Notes under the pieces: model-generated
Database searches by the model: none
What the model was told of the DNA's origin: nothing
What the model saw: the letters and a program-made list of their open reading frames with translations, nothing else
Assembly (NCBI GenBank): GCA_034401135.1
Contig: JAWZSP010000005.1
Location: forward strand, 4,508,501 to 4,572,500
Reading direction: 5' to 3'
Length of the DNA: 64,000 bases
Source of the DNA: Volutella citrinella
Taxonomy: Eukaryota > Ascomycota > Sordariomycetes > Hypocreales > Nectriaceae
Shown here: in pieces, positions 31,984-44,668 of the stretch
Numbering within the stretch: position 1 is the stretch's first letter
Layout of the letters: the number at the start of each line of letters is the position of its first letter
Program-made: the position numbers and the translations under genes

Positions 31984-34900
31984 ATGAGTTCCAACACAGC
32001 ACAGGCCGAGAGCCAATCACAATGCGAGCCGATTGCCATCATCGGCATGGGTACGTGCCATGCTCCTCAAGGGTTGACCTTCATGACAGTGCTTTGAAAA
32101 AACAAGCCAGATGTCGGCATGGCTAACATCTCCTAGGATGCCGCCTGCCTGGCGACGTCTCAAACCCCTCACAACTATGGGACTTCCTTGCCCAAGGGCG
32201 TTCGGCAAATGGAAAGATGCCCAAGTCCCGCTTCGACGTGGACACTTACTATAGCAACGCAGACCTGCCTTCCACCACCAAGGCCATGGGTGGCTATTTT
32301 ATCCAGGAGGACATCCACAACTTTGACAACCAGTTCTTCGGCCTCAACAACCGAGAGGCCAGCGTCATGGACCCCCAGCAGCGGAAGCTTCTCGAAGTAG
32401 TATTTGAATGCTTTGAGAGCGCTGGTATCTCACTTAACGAGGCCTCAGGGGCCAACATCGGCTGCTACGGTATGGTGATCTACCGGCCACCTCGATTATA
32501 CTTATACTAAACCTTGACTAGTCGCATCGTTCGCTCTTGATTTTATTTCTATGCAGATGAAGGATATGGAGAGCTATAACCGATATTCTGTCTTCGGTCT
32601 AGGCACCACCCTGCTCGCCAATCGAATCAGTAACGTTTTCAATCTCCAGGGCCCCAGCTGTGCCATCGATACCGCATGCTCTGGATCACTATACTCCCTG
32701 CACGCTGCCTGTTCAGCTCTGTGGGCTAACGAGTGCGACTCTGCCCTCGTCGCGGGCACCAGCCTTATCCAGTCGCCCGAGATGCACATCGCCATCTCTG
32801 CCGCTAGTCTTCTTTCCCCTACTTCCACATGCCACACCTTTGATGTTTCTGCAGATGGGTTAGTATTCTTCGCTATATAAAACGTGCTCATCAGCTGACA
32901 GAATGTTCCCAGCTACGGTCGCGCAGATGGAGTCAATGCGATTTTGATCAAGAGGCTAAGTGATGCCGTGCGAGATGGCGATCCTATCCGTTCAGTGATC
33001 CGCTCAACGGCTGTCAATAGCAACGGACACACTCCCGGCATGGCACAGCCCAGTGTCAATGGCCAAGAGGCCGTTATTCGCAAGGCTTACGCCCGAGCTG
33101 GCCTCAACCCACTCGATACTCCCTATGTCGAGGCGCATGGAACGGGCACGGCCGTCGGTGACCCTATGGAAGTTGAGGCGCTGTCTCGCGTGTTCCAGGG
33201 CAGCGAGAGCACCCGGCCCACGCTTATCGGCTCAGTCAAAACAAACTTCGGACACAGCGAAGCTGCCAGTGGCCTTACCAGCGTCATCAAGGGAACCCTG
33301 GCTTTGGAAAAGGGGCAGATCCCGGCCACTGTTGGCGTCAAGACGCTCAATCCGAAGCTCAAGTGCGAGGAGAGGAACGTCGGCGTCGTGACGACGAACA
33401 CCCCATTCCCCGAGCAAGAGCACCAGACTCGCGTGAGTATCAACTCGTTTGGCTACGGAGGTGCAAATGCGCACGCTATTCTGCAGGTGGCGGGCCCAGC
33501 CAACAACAAATCCTCCTTGAAGGACACGGCCAGCGTCAAGGTTAATGGACATGGCGGAGTCGAGAAGTCTTACCTGCTCCCATTTTCAGCCAACAAACTT
33601 GATTCTCTCAACGGAAGAGTCGAGGGCCTTAGTGGCCTCGACCTTTCTACCATTTCAATCCCGGATCTTATCTACACCCTTGGTGAGCGCCGCTCTCACC
33701 TCCCTGTCCGAGGGTACATCACGGCCAAGGAGAACACCCTTTCGGAGGATGTTAGTATAGATAACCTCCATCTGGCCAACTCGGAAGTCGACTGCTCGAA
33801 TGGGAAGTTTGCCTTCGTCTTCACTGGACAGGGTGCCCAGTGGAAGGGAATGGCTTACCAGCTGATGCAGTTTCCTACTTTTGCCCAGACTATCCACCAC
33901 CTTGACGAGGACTTGGCCTCGCTGCCTCATCCTCATGCTCCTGAGTGGAAAATCTACGATATCATGATGGATATATCGGACAAATGCCCGATTAACCAGG
34001 CCCAGTACGCTCAGCCAATTACCACTGCCCTGCAGATTGGAATTGTCAATCTACTGAAGGACTGGTCGATCGCTGCTCAAGGCACTGTCGGCCACTCCTC
34101 AGGTGAAATTGGCGCTGCCTATGCTGCTGGCCTACTTACTTCCCGTGAGGCCATCGTTGTCGCGTATTACCGAGGACTCATCGTCTCGCAGCTTGAATCT
34201 AATGGAGCCATGGCCGCTGCCGGACTTGGACCGGAGGAGGCTGAGGAGCGCATCCACAAGCTTGATCTGGTTGGAACTGTCACGCTCGGCTGCATCAACT
34301 CTCCTCAGAGCGTTACTCTCAGCGGTGACGATGAAGGTATTGATAAGATTGTATCAGCGCTGCAGCAGGATGGCGTGTTCGTTCGAAAGCTGGCTACAGA
34401 TGGTAGAGCATACCACTCCCACCACATGGCCAGTGTGGGTGGGCGATACGAGGAGCTGCTGAAGGAGTTCTGGACCACGCAGAAGAAGGAAACCGACCTG
34501 GAACAGGGCACCATGTTCTCGTCTGTGATCTGCGAGACTGTCGGCGCAGAGCAAGTTCGCTCACCGTCGTACTGGCGCAAGAATCTGGAATCCCCTGTCC
34601 GCTTCAGCGAGGGCCTTGTCGGGCTGTCCAAGCTCGTTGATGACGATGTCACATTCATCGAGGTTGGCCCTCACGCGGCGCTCAAGATGCCCCTGACACA
34701 GACTCTTGGCAAGACTACTCCTTACCTGGCTGCACTGAACCGAGGCAAGGATTCCGCCGGCGCCATCCTCAGCCTGGTCGGCGATCTATATACTCGGGGC
34801 TTCAATGTTGACTTTGCCGCCATCCGAAAGGCCAACACTACTGAGGTGCGCCCTAGTGTTGTATGCGACATGCCATCTTACCCATGGCGCTACGACGAGC

Positions 34901-37900
34901 CCCTCTGGGCCGAATCTCGCCTCAGCCGAGAAGGACGAAACCGCAAGCATCCCAGGCATGAACTGCTAGGTGCTGCCGTCGCAGGTGGCAACCTGGGTAC
35001 CTTGGGCTGGCGCAACTTGCTGCGTCTGGATCATGCACCATGGCTTCGAGACCACAAGCTTGGCGAGACAATCGTGTTCCCAGGCGCCGGCTATATGGCC
35101 ATGGCTGTGGAGGCCCTGATGCAGACTCGCCCGGCCGATGCTCCAATGGATGGAACTTCGGTTATGATCCACCACATGGACCTGCTCCAAGCCCTGCCAT
35201 TGACAGACGATGAGACGGTGGAGTTGTACACAGAGTTGCGACCGCTTGATCTCTCCAATATCAAAACTTCGGCGGACTGGTGGCAGTTCCAGATTTCTTC
35301 TATCTCAGAAGACGTTGCCACCGTCCGAGCCAAGGGTTCCATCCGATTCGAAACGCCGGAGAAGGCCAAGGCTCTGACAATGCCATCTGCCAACTGCCGC
35401 ATGATGCCCCGTACCAACCAGCGCATATATGACAGCATGTACAAGGGCGGCCTCGATTTTGGTCCTACCTTCCGACATGTCGATGAGTTCTACACCTCCG
35501 ACCCCAGGGGCACTATGTATGCTCAGGGACGCCTCCAAACCGTCACTCCGGCTATTCCTGGTGCGCAGAAGCTAGCTAGATACCTGCTGCACCCCACTGT
35601 CCTCGATAGCCTGCTGCAAGTCGCTCTTGTGTCTTGCACAGGTGGCGTGACTCGGGAAATGACTGCTAGGGTCCCTACCAAGATCCGGGATGCCAGGATC
35701 ACGGCTCCCAGCGATTCCGGCAGCACGGGCTTGATCAGTGCTGATTCAGTTGTCATTGGTCTTTCATCCAACAAGGCCAATACCGTGCTTGTCGATGCCG
35801 AGCAGCGAACGCTGGCCCATTTTGATGTGGAGGTCACCAAGTACATTGGCAACGAGACCATGGAGGTGCGCCATCCCATGATCCGAGTGTGCTGGAGGCC
35901 CGACCTGGTCACTATCCAGGATTCCGATGCTCTTATGCGTGCCATCAACTACACTCGGTCCATCACCAACTACAAATACGTCGATGCTTGGGCCCATACT
36001 CTCGCGATGCTAGAGATTGCAGTGCACAAGAACGCCGACCTGGACGTCCTCTGCTTCTTGCCGGATCCCGCTTTCGTTTCCGCAGCCGTGCTCGAGGTTC
36101 TCCAGTCCTTGACTTCCTTCCGTCGCTGCCGCACTTTCTCGCTTGCGCGTCTTACCAGCGATAATGTGCTGGAAGTTGCCGAGATCCGCAACTTCACAGA
36201 GGAACTTGACCTTGATTCGCTGGCTTACAACAAGACCTCAGAGGGCCAGTATGGAATCATCATCCTCCCCGAAGACATGGCCGTATTCCAGGCGGCAAGC
36301 GGACTTGCTGCTGCGGATGCGATTTACATTCGCTCAGTTGCGGCTGGTGCACGTAATGCTACCGCCATCGAGGGCTTTTCAGTCCTGTCCTCCGATGGCC
36401 TTGATGTCCAGCTCATCAGGAAGTGTCCTGCATCCAACGGAACAACTCACTTGGAGAGTGTGATTCATGTCTGTGAATCCCCCTCTAGCCCGAAGGATTC
36501 GAGTCTCGGCAAGGAGTTGAGCGTGGCATTCGGTTGCCCCGTCCAGCAATTCACGCTAAAGGGCCTCGCCACCTCCACGATCCCGGCTGGCGCCATGGTT
36601 ATTTCCACCATCGAGTTGGAGCGGCCTGTCATGGCAGGCATTGGTGAAGCAGACTTTGCAGCTGTGCAGCATATCGTGGAGGGTGCAAAGACCATTGTCT
36701 GGGTCAGTGGATCGGGTGTGCAAGAGGGCTTCAACCCAACACTCTCCATGTTCCCTGGCCTTGCCCGCGCCATCATGATTGAACAGCCGGCCACTGAGAT
36801 TTTCACTCTCGAGGCTGATCCTGCGGCCGACGCTGCAGCTCTTGCTCACGATGTTCATACGATTCTCAGCCAGGCAGGCCAAGAAAAGCCTGACTATGAG
36901 TTCATTAGTGGAGATGCTGGCATCATGGTCAGCCGCGGTGCGCCTGACGAGCTGATGAACCAGGAGTTCCGAGTCAGACACGGCTCTATTGCCAAGCTTC
37001 AAAAGCTCGGAGAGGCTGGCAATGCATCGTTGGGTCTTGAGAAGACGGGCCAGCTGAGCACGGCTCAGTTTGTCAAGAAACCTATGCCTGACGCCGCGAC
37101 CCTGGCTTGCGATAAGGTCATTGTCAAGGTGCACACCGTTGGCCTCAACGCCAAGGATGTATACGCCCTGGCAGGCCGCGTCAACACCACCAACGCTACC
37201 TGCACCGTCGAGTACACTGGCCAAATCGTCGCGGTGGGCAGCGACGTCACTCACCTATGCCCCGGTGATCGGGTTGCTGTTATGCATCCGGCCTACTTCA
37301 GCACATACGAGACTGTTCCGCACTGGAGCTGTGTGAGGCTGAGGGATGACGAAGACCTCACTACCTATGCCCCTGTTCTGCTAGTCTTCATGACTGCTAT
37401 TTATGGTCTGCAGCACCGCGCTCAGCTTCAGCCCGGCGAGACCGTCCTCATCCACTCTGCCGCTGGAGGTGTTGGTATTGCCGCGATTCAGATTGCCAAG
37501 ATGATTGGAGCGGAGATCTTTGCCACAGTCGGCACAGACGACAAGAAGCAATACCTCGTTGATAACTTTGGCCTTCGCCCTGACCATATCTTCAAGTCTA
37601 ACAGCGTTGATTTTGCCGATAGCATCAAGGCGGCCACTGAGGGCCGTGGTGTGGATGTGATTCTCAACTCGCTGGTCGGCGACCGTCTACATGAAAGCTG
37701 GGAGTGCCTCGCCGACTTTGGTCGCTTCGTGGAAATTGGAAAGCGAGATATCCTTGATGGTGGCCGACTTAGCATGGAGCAGCTCTCTCGCGGCACAACC
37801 TTCACTGCTTTCGATCTCAGCATGCTGTCCGAGTCCAAGGTACCAGCACATAACCGCGTCATCAGCACACTGATCTCTACCGTCATGAAGTACATGCGTG

Positions 37901-39216
37901 AAGGGCATATTCGACCCGTTCAGCCTGTCTCGGTCTTCAAGGTCGCCGATGTTGCGTCTGCTTTCCACTACTTCAACAGCTCTAAGCGAATGGGCAAGAT
38001 TGCTATCTCCTTCGAGGACCAGGACCAGCTGATTCCTGTGGTTCCTGAACGCTATATCACGGTCCTGGATCCGGCTAAGAGCTATCTCCTCGTTGGATGT
38101 TTAGGTGGCCTTGGCCGTAGCTTATCCAAGTGGATGCTTGGCCGTGGTGCGCGCAATTTCGTCTTTATTGGCCGCTCTGGCATTGAGAAGCCGGCGGCCA
38201 AGAATCTTATTAGCGATTTGGAGAAGGCTGGCGCTAACTGTATCGTTGTCAAGGGCGACGTGAGCAACTATGATGACGTTGTGAGGGCCATTGAAGCCGC
38301 GCCAACACCTCTCGGCGGCGTGGTGCAGGCTGCGATGGGTCTTAATGAAGCCGTCTTCAACGCCATGTCTCTTTCTCACTGGCTCAACGGCACGACTGCC
38401 AAGGTTCAAGGCACTTGGAACCTGCATAATGCATTATCCAGCCTCGGCAAAGAGAATCTTGACTTCTTCCTCATGACCAGCTCCATCTCCGGCAAGATCG
38501 GAACCGCCACCGAGGGCAATTATTGCGCCGCCAATAACTTCTTGGATGTCTTTGCTCGATATCGCCGCAGTCTAGGCCTTCCCGGGACCTCAGTTGGGTT
38601 GGGTATGATTTCCGAAGTTGGTTATCTACACGAGAACCCCCACATCGAGAACCTACTTCTCCGCAAGGGAATGCGTCCGATTAATGAGGACGAGTTGATC
38701 CAAATCTTTGACTTTGCTATCTCGAAGCCGCCTACTTCCGCAAACCCCGAGGATCTCCTCTCTCACCCGCATATCCTTACTGGTATGGAGGTCGCTACTA
38801 AAAGCAAGGGAGAAGTGGGCCAGATTCAAGAGTACCAATTTTTCAACAATTCCAGATTCTCAATCATGGAGGCTGCTTTCCGACGCAGCCATGCTAGCGA
38901 CGCATCCCAGGGGGCTGTATCGCACTCAGCAGCCATAACTGAAGCCCTTGCTGCCAAGGATGAAGAAGCTCTTGGTGTTGCTGTCCGAGATGTGATTGCG
39001 CAAAAGCTGGCTCGTTTAATTCTTACCCCTGTTGAGAAGTTTGACTTTAAGGCTTCCCTGGCAAGTTATGGCATGGACTCTATGCTTGCTGCAGAGCTAC
39101 GACAGAATATCTTCAGCGCGATCAACGTTGATATTCCGTTTTTAGTGCTTATGGATAAGAAGGTTAATGTTTCAGCTTTATCCATAATAGCGTCTAAGAA
39201 GCTTCTTGGAGAGTAG
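31984..39216 (+). CDS. Highly reducing polyketide synthase, 2346 aa, four exons
   Basis: Builds a reduced polyketide from malonyl units. Exons: 31984-32050, 32137-32469, 32522-32858, 32913-39216; introns of 86, 52 and 54 nt, all in phase (7041 nt). Domains: KS about 15-440, with the active-site Cys186 in DTACSGS, His321 in EAHGTGT and His360 in NFGHSEA; AT about 545-860, with GHSSG near 638; DH about 927-1215, with the catalytic His in DHKLGETIVFP near 958 and Asp in HPTVLDSLLQ; a non-methylating linker with no SAM motif; ER about 1615-1930, with AAGGVGIAAIQ; KR about 1955-2140, with GCLGGLG and NYCAANN; ACP about 2260-2345, with the phosphopantetheine Ser in YGMDSM. There is no C-methyltransferase, thioesterase or reductase, so release needs a partner enzyme. 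All key residues are present. No tailoring genes flank it. Confidence 0.95.
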
Positions 39217-39574
39217 TAGAACGAGCGTTGAGTATTTTACAAGTAGTTTTTATTTAAATTAGTCTGAGAGAACCATGTCGTGAAGTGGTCAGCCTGGCTG
39301 TCAACCCCATTAGCTCGTTACACAATCAAACAATCAATCCTCGAGTACACGCGGGCTCAGGCATAGCTCCTTGTGAAAACGGCTTGCAACGAAAGCTTCC
39401 AGTAACAGCTCGCGACGGCAGCTTGTTTGAGAAATACATAGGTGAACTTGCTGAAAGGGGTCCATAAGTAAGGGTAGCTTGTCGAGGCAGCTTATACTGG
39501 CAGCTTATATATAACGCAACTATTAAGCTGATACCTGCGGCTGTGATTACAACATGTCTGCTTTGGGGGCCGCT
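39217..39574. other. Short convergent intergenic region
   Basis: This separates the PKS stop from the 3' end of the minus-strand NLR-like gene. No gene is seen; both genes presumably terminate here. An AT-rich stretch at 39235-39262 may be the PKS 3' end. Confidence 0.4.
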
Positions 39575-42500
39575 CTATCGCCGGCCCTTGGAGGCGAGCT
39601 TCTGGGTACGGGATACGATTCGGCTCCATCTCGCTTCCAGCTTGCTCTCGCCCTGTTGCCTCAACTGCACCCCGGGGCTCTCTACCTCCTCCCCTCGACC
39701 TTGCCTCCCATCCGTTGGTGTAAGAGGAGTTATACTGCTTGCGGTATCCGGATGAACCTCTCCCAGATCGCTCTTGTGCTCCTTGACCACTTGTACCGCC
39801 GGGCTTTCTAATTCGTCCACCCAATTCTGCCTGTTCTGCATTAACACAAGATTCGCCGTACTCTTTATGGTATCAGGATGACCTATTCCCAACCTGCTCT
39901 TACGACCTTCCACAGCTCTCAATTGCAGCTTCTCGGCCTCGTCCCATCGGCCCTGGTCCCAGTATATTGATGCAAGATTAGCCATACTGGTCAGCGTGTC
40001 GGGATGATCTGCGCCGAGCTTCGTCTTGCGAGTCTCCATTACTTCCATTTGTAGCCTCTCGGCCTCGTCCTATCGGCCCTGCTTCCCGTATGTTGATGCA
40101 AGATTGTTCATACCGGACAGTGTGTGGGGATGATCTGCGCCGAGCTTCGTCTTGATCATCTCCATCACTTCCACCTGTAGCCTCTCGGCCTCATCCCATC
40201 GGCCCTGGCTCCAGTATGTTAATGCAAGATTGTTCATACTGGTCAGCGTATCGGGATGATCTGCGCCGAGCTTCGTCTTGCGAGTCTCCATTACTTCCAC
40301 GTCTAGCCTCTCGGCCTCAGCCCGTCGGCCCTGGTCCCAGTATATTGATGCAAGATTGGCCATACTGGCCAGTGTGTGGGGATGATCTGCGCCGAGCTTC
40401 GTCTTGCTCATCTCCATCACTTCCACTTCTAGCCTCTCGGCCTCGTCCTATCGGCCCTGCTTCCAGTATATTGATGCAAGATTGTTCATATTGGTCAGTA
40501 TGAACGGATGATCTGCGGTAAGCTTTGTCTTGCTTATCTCTATCACTTCCACCTGTAGCCTCTCGGCCTCATCCCATCGGCCCTGGCTCCAGTATGTTAA
40601 TGCAAGATTGTTCATACTGGCCACCGTATCGGGATGATCCTTGCCGAATGCCTTCTCTCTTACCTCTGCTGCCTCTTTATTACTCTTTTCTGCTTTTATC
40701 CAATCCCCTTTAAATGAAAAGTAGCCACCTATATGATGGAGAAGCAATGCCCTTGCCTCTGCCTCTTCCTCTAACCGTGCGACGGTTATCTGAAGCACGC
40801 AAAGGGCGTGTGGGAGGTAGCTTATACACAATTCCCGCGTTTCATATTTTCCATAAGGATACAGCCGAGGTACTGTTATTAAGGCGCCCTTTGCAAATCG
40901 ATTGATGATTCGTCGACTTGTAAGCCATTCTCGCGTTACCAACTGCACGAGCCGATGCATGTCAACACAGCCGCCGCCACCTTCGGTAATGAATGAGAAC
41001 GCCTTTAGTGTCCCTCGGGCCTCGATGAGCTCCATCTCACTCAGGGGGTCGCCTTGCCGCGTCTCCTTACAGTAGTGCAATAGAAACTCCGGCGGGATAT
41101 CCTGCCGGTCGAGCGTGCTCATAAACGAAAGCAACTCGCTCGCCAGTGGATGCTGCCTGTCGATCTGCTCAAACGAAAGAATCCAGGTTTTAGTGACCGC
41201 CTCCAGCGCCTTGGCGTCTCGCCCGTCTGCCCTGAACTGTTTGCTCAGCAGCTGTACGAGGTCTCGGTCACTATTCCCTAGCAGCTTCAGGTATTGCGCC
41301 ACGCTAATGCTCTGCGTCATGATATAGGAGGCGCCCTGGACCAATGCGAGCGGTAGATGCTCCAGTTGTGACGATAATTCGAGCAAGTCGGCTGATGGGG
41401 TGCTCATATCCTCCAGCTTCGCTCGAAGCAGCCGCTCTGACTCGCTTCCATCCAGTTGAGGGACCTCGACCGGCCGCTTGCCGCTCATCAGGGTCACCGC
41501 CACCTCCTTGTTTCTCGTCGTAATCAAGATGGCCCCGCGGGCAGACTCGGGCAGGTATTGCGCCATTTCCCCGCCGATCCCTGGGGCGACCGAGCTAGAT
41601 GCTTGCGTCTTGTCTGGTTGGCCATAGAAAAGCTGCATGTCATCTGCATTGTCGATGATCATCAGCCAGTCCCGCTGGTATGTCTTCTCGAGCCAATCCC
41701 TGACCAGGACCAACGGGTCTTGCTTGGGATCCTCGTGCCCGGGAACCCGACATTCTTGCGCGATGCTCAGATAACCCTGTCGGAAGCGTTCGGCGTTGCT
41801 CGCATGCACCCAGAACACAGACACCGCAGGACACGCCTCCCGCAGCCAGAATGCATACTCTAGGGCAATCTGGGTTTTTCTATCCACTGTGAGCCTCTTG
41901 CCGTCCACAGAGCATCAAGGGCTTACCCAGTCCCACCTAGCCCATAGAGCGCAGAGCGGGCGTGTGAAGCACGGCTCATGCCTTGGCCATGTCCGAGCCG
42001 GCTCTTAAGCTGCGCTAAGATCGAAGCCCGCCCAACGAAGTCGGGATTCTTCGTATACGGTATAAGGTCTAGCGTCTAGTTAGTCTTTACTGGTCCCTAC
42101 AGAGACGAAGGGACTTGGTCACATACATCGTACAGTCGAGGTGGCTCGTTGACCTTGGCCTGTCTGTATTAACAGATGATCTAGTACTGCCTGCCGCAAG
42201 GATTCAGGACTCACTCGTAGCTACAGGCGGAACCCAGTATTCCAACAAAGCCTTGGCACACGCCGCCGCTGTGGCAGCGGCATAACGCTGCCAGTTCTTC
42301 ATCTTGTGGCTGTCGGCATAGTCGCAGGCGCCCTTGATCACGATGGACGGAATGACATCCCACATGCCGGCGCTCTCCATCTCGAAGCCGATGACGCCCT
42401 CGCGCTGCGCAATGTCGTCACGGTGTCGTCCCGACTTCATGACCGCATTGCCAGATGCCATAAGGCCGAAGTGGACGGCCGGCGGCGGTGCCTCTGCCAC

Positions 42501-43193
42501 CGAGGGACGGCGCTCCACAAGCTCTCCGGCGGACACACACTTATCGCATGTCTTTTCCGTGTCCGGGTGCCGAAACTCTGGGCGGAAGAGCCAGTCCTTA
42601 GACACGCCTGGGCACACTGCCTTCAACCCCGGTTCCTGCTGCAACACCTGCAGGTGATTCTGAAGCTTGGTCCTCAGCTTCTTTCGGTCTTGTAGGGTAT
42701 CGAGCTTCTTCGTCAAGGCGCGTATCTCCATGTTCGGCCTGCCCAGGTTGTCCATTAGGGTATCTTTTCGCACAAAGCGGTCCGGAAGCTGTCGTCCAAA
42801 ATCATACTGGACGACGCCGGTGCTTATGACCACATCGCCAAGGAAGATATGCAGCGGGCCATCCGTCGTGTTCACGGTGGGTACCACGCCGCAAATGCCG
42901 ACGACGAGGGCCAGCCTGATGTTAGGGAAGCTGAACCTGCAGTTAGACGCCACCGCCGCGGCCACATTCGTGCCCATGTTGGGCATGTGGGCAAGCACGA
43001 CATCATGGCGGCCGATGCGGCCGGTGGAATATGCGTTCGGATCGCCCGTCAGCTTGTCGTAGGGCGGGTTGTCATCGTCCCAGTCGTGGTCGAAGAGCTG
43101 TCGGACGGCCTCTGCCTCTTGGGGAAGGGCGCACAAGATGGCCAGCTCAAAGTCAGCGCGCGATGCGGGGCGTGCGGGGCGTGTGGGATTCAT
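39575..43193 (-). pseudogene. PNP-NB-ARC-TPR NLR-like protein, broken by four nonsense codons
   Basis: N-terminal nucleoside-phosphorylase-type domain (ATG 43193 to 42204: FELAILCALPQEAEAV, GICGVVP, GFEMESAG, VIKGACDYADSHK). Next comes a linker (PDFVGRASILAQLK) and NB-ARC, whose P-loop GLGGTG/KT is split by a 47-nt intron (41880-41926). NB-ARC continues with LMIIDNADD, ILITTRNKE and LEHLPLALVQGASYI, then a winged-helix region and at least six 42-aa kinesin-light-chain-type TPRs. Stops: TAG at 42097 and 42076 (each Gln position by context), and TAG at 40448 and 40070, exactly where sister repeats have TGG in GRWDEAE. The splice joining PNP to the linker (near 42200) is not resolved. In fungi this architecture serves as a sensor (TPR), switch (NB-ARC) and effector (PNP) in non-self response. 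As it stands, no full protein can be made. Confidence 0.85.
39940..40640 (-). repeat. Tandem 126-bp repeats encoding TPR units
   Basis: Six or more direct repeats of 126 bp (42 codons), each with GADHP(D/H)TL...NLA...Y...QGRWDEAERL. Neighbouring units are nearly identical at DNA level, e.g. GATCTGCGCCGAGCTTCGTC recurs in most of them. Such repeats expand and contract readily and can themselves be RIP targets. Confidence 0.9.
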
Positions 43194-43941
43194 TGTAATG
43201 GGAGCTAGCAGGGTATAGGCTCAGTCTGCTCAGAAGACTATGATCGTAGTAGGTTACCGAGGGGTTCGGGAGGGTCGGCACTGCCAGGCGTTGGGAAATC
43301 TACGCTCTTCATAGCAGGAGAGCCTGGTGCGGCTGAACTTGTCGCTGACACCAGCGCGGGTGAGATTGCTGCCTTAGGCTGGCAAGGCTGGGACGCGCAT
43401 ATGCAGCCGCACCCATATTCGGCAGGACCGGCAGGGCTGGCAGTGCCACTATGAATGGGGAAGGAAACGCAGGTGGGCCACGACCTACCTGACGATTTCC
43501 CCCCCTCCCGGTCGTGAAATGGCGGGGTTAATTCCCAATCTGAGACGGTTCGGCGTCAAACTATCAACTTGGGTGCCTGGCGACGCATCATCGGGGTCGG
43601 TGATCACCAGTGGCGATGGGAAACGGGTGTTCAATCTCTTCGGTGGCGGTGCTTGGTCGTCCTGCCGAATGCGCATCTGCTTGGGGTCGCCCGATACTGC
43701 GGCTCTGCCGACCTCGCCGGCATCCTCGTCCCAGCCTCGGTCTCACAACGACCCGGCCGGTTCGAGTATTCACCTTCTTGTCATACCACTTCTTATTCTA
43801 CACGAGATTATATCAGCAGCCATGCGTGAGGTTGGAGATCCGTTTGGAGAGGGCGGGCTGATGCAAATGTAAGAAGGAAGGAAGAGAGATGATTCAATCG
43901 CCGGCTACAGAAGGGTGAGGCCAATGCCGCTATTAAGCCTT
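43194..43941. other. Intergenic, upstream of the NLR-like gene
   Basis: A GC-rich overlap of several frames on both strands (43485-43872) lacks domains. The region presumably holds the NLR promoter. Confidence 0.35.
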
Positions 43942-44160
43942 GCGGTAACTAAGTGTTATTGATAGCTGAAGAGGCTGATCCTCTTTATCATACTATAACA
44001 GTGGTACTTATACTTGGTCACTGTTTATATCTGTGGTGTCAGAACCTAATGCTAATGCACTGTAACGAACACACGGCTGCGCCGCACGGAACGGAACAAC
44101 CCTGCGGAAGAAAGGAAAGGACGGACCAATCAGGATGCGGTTTACCCTAGTACGATTACT
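43942..44160. mobile_element. Rearranged gypsy LTR fragments
   Basis: 43942-44030 matches the middle of the gypsy LTR in inverted orientation (GCGGTAAC, ATTGATAGCTGAAGAGGCTG, TTGGTCACTGTTT; compare 58569-58652). Directly after it, from 44037, TGTCAGAACCTAATGCTAATGCAC is an LTR start in the plus orientation. Two LTR pieces are therefore joined head to head, without internal sequence. Confidence 0.65.
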
Positions 44161-44668
44161 GCTTTTTATAAAGTTCGTCTACAGATGGAGCTTTTCGCAC
44201 TGATTCCAACAGTATACATATGGCTTGGCACGGAATCCTTGCTGACTTCTTGGTATAGTATCGGCGATTCGCTCACTTGGAGAAGCATTATCTGCTTCTT
44301 GGGTAACGAGGCGCGAGAGGCCGAGGACGCCGACGCCGATGAGGCCAGGGTTGTGCGCATTGTCTTGGCCGGCCTGGGGGTCGCTTCAACATCCAGCCCC
44401 GCATCTGTCCCTGCTACTTGATCCCTATCGCTATAGGTCGCAGCTAACCGTGGTTGCCTGCCAGTGGAAGATATATTAGGGATGGTCGTCGCGGGAGGAC
44501 TGGCGAGCTGCCGCTGTTCGCTGTTGCTAGGACCAGGCGCAGCAGTCGGTCGCTTTCGCTTACTATGCCTAATGACAGTAGTCGTGACCGAGGACCACAG
44601 CCCTCAAGTCGTACCAATTCTAGTGCTACGCTCACGCATCCATAGCAGCAAATCCTTGCGAAACTGCG

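Noticed and set aside
32574..39100. Many 60-230 aa frames on both strands inside the PKS (for example minus 36556-37254)
   Set aside because: They lie opposite or out of frame with a continuous PKS frame that has every expected motif; they are by-products of GC-rich coding sequence.
40216..40503. Plus-strand repeat-containing frame across the TPR region
   Set aside because: It is the reverse shadow of the 126-bp TPR repeats.
39940..40640. Regularly spaced repeats as a CRISPR array
   Set aside because: The period of 126 bp has no unique spacers, each unit encodes a TPR, and the genome is eukaryotic.
43519..43872. 117-aa plus-strand frame upstream of the NLR-like gene
   Set aside because: GC-rich overlap of several frames with no domain, signal or splice evidence.
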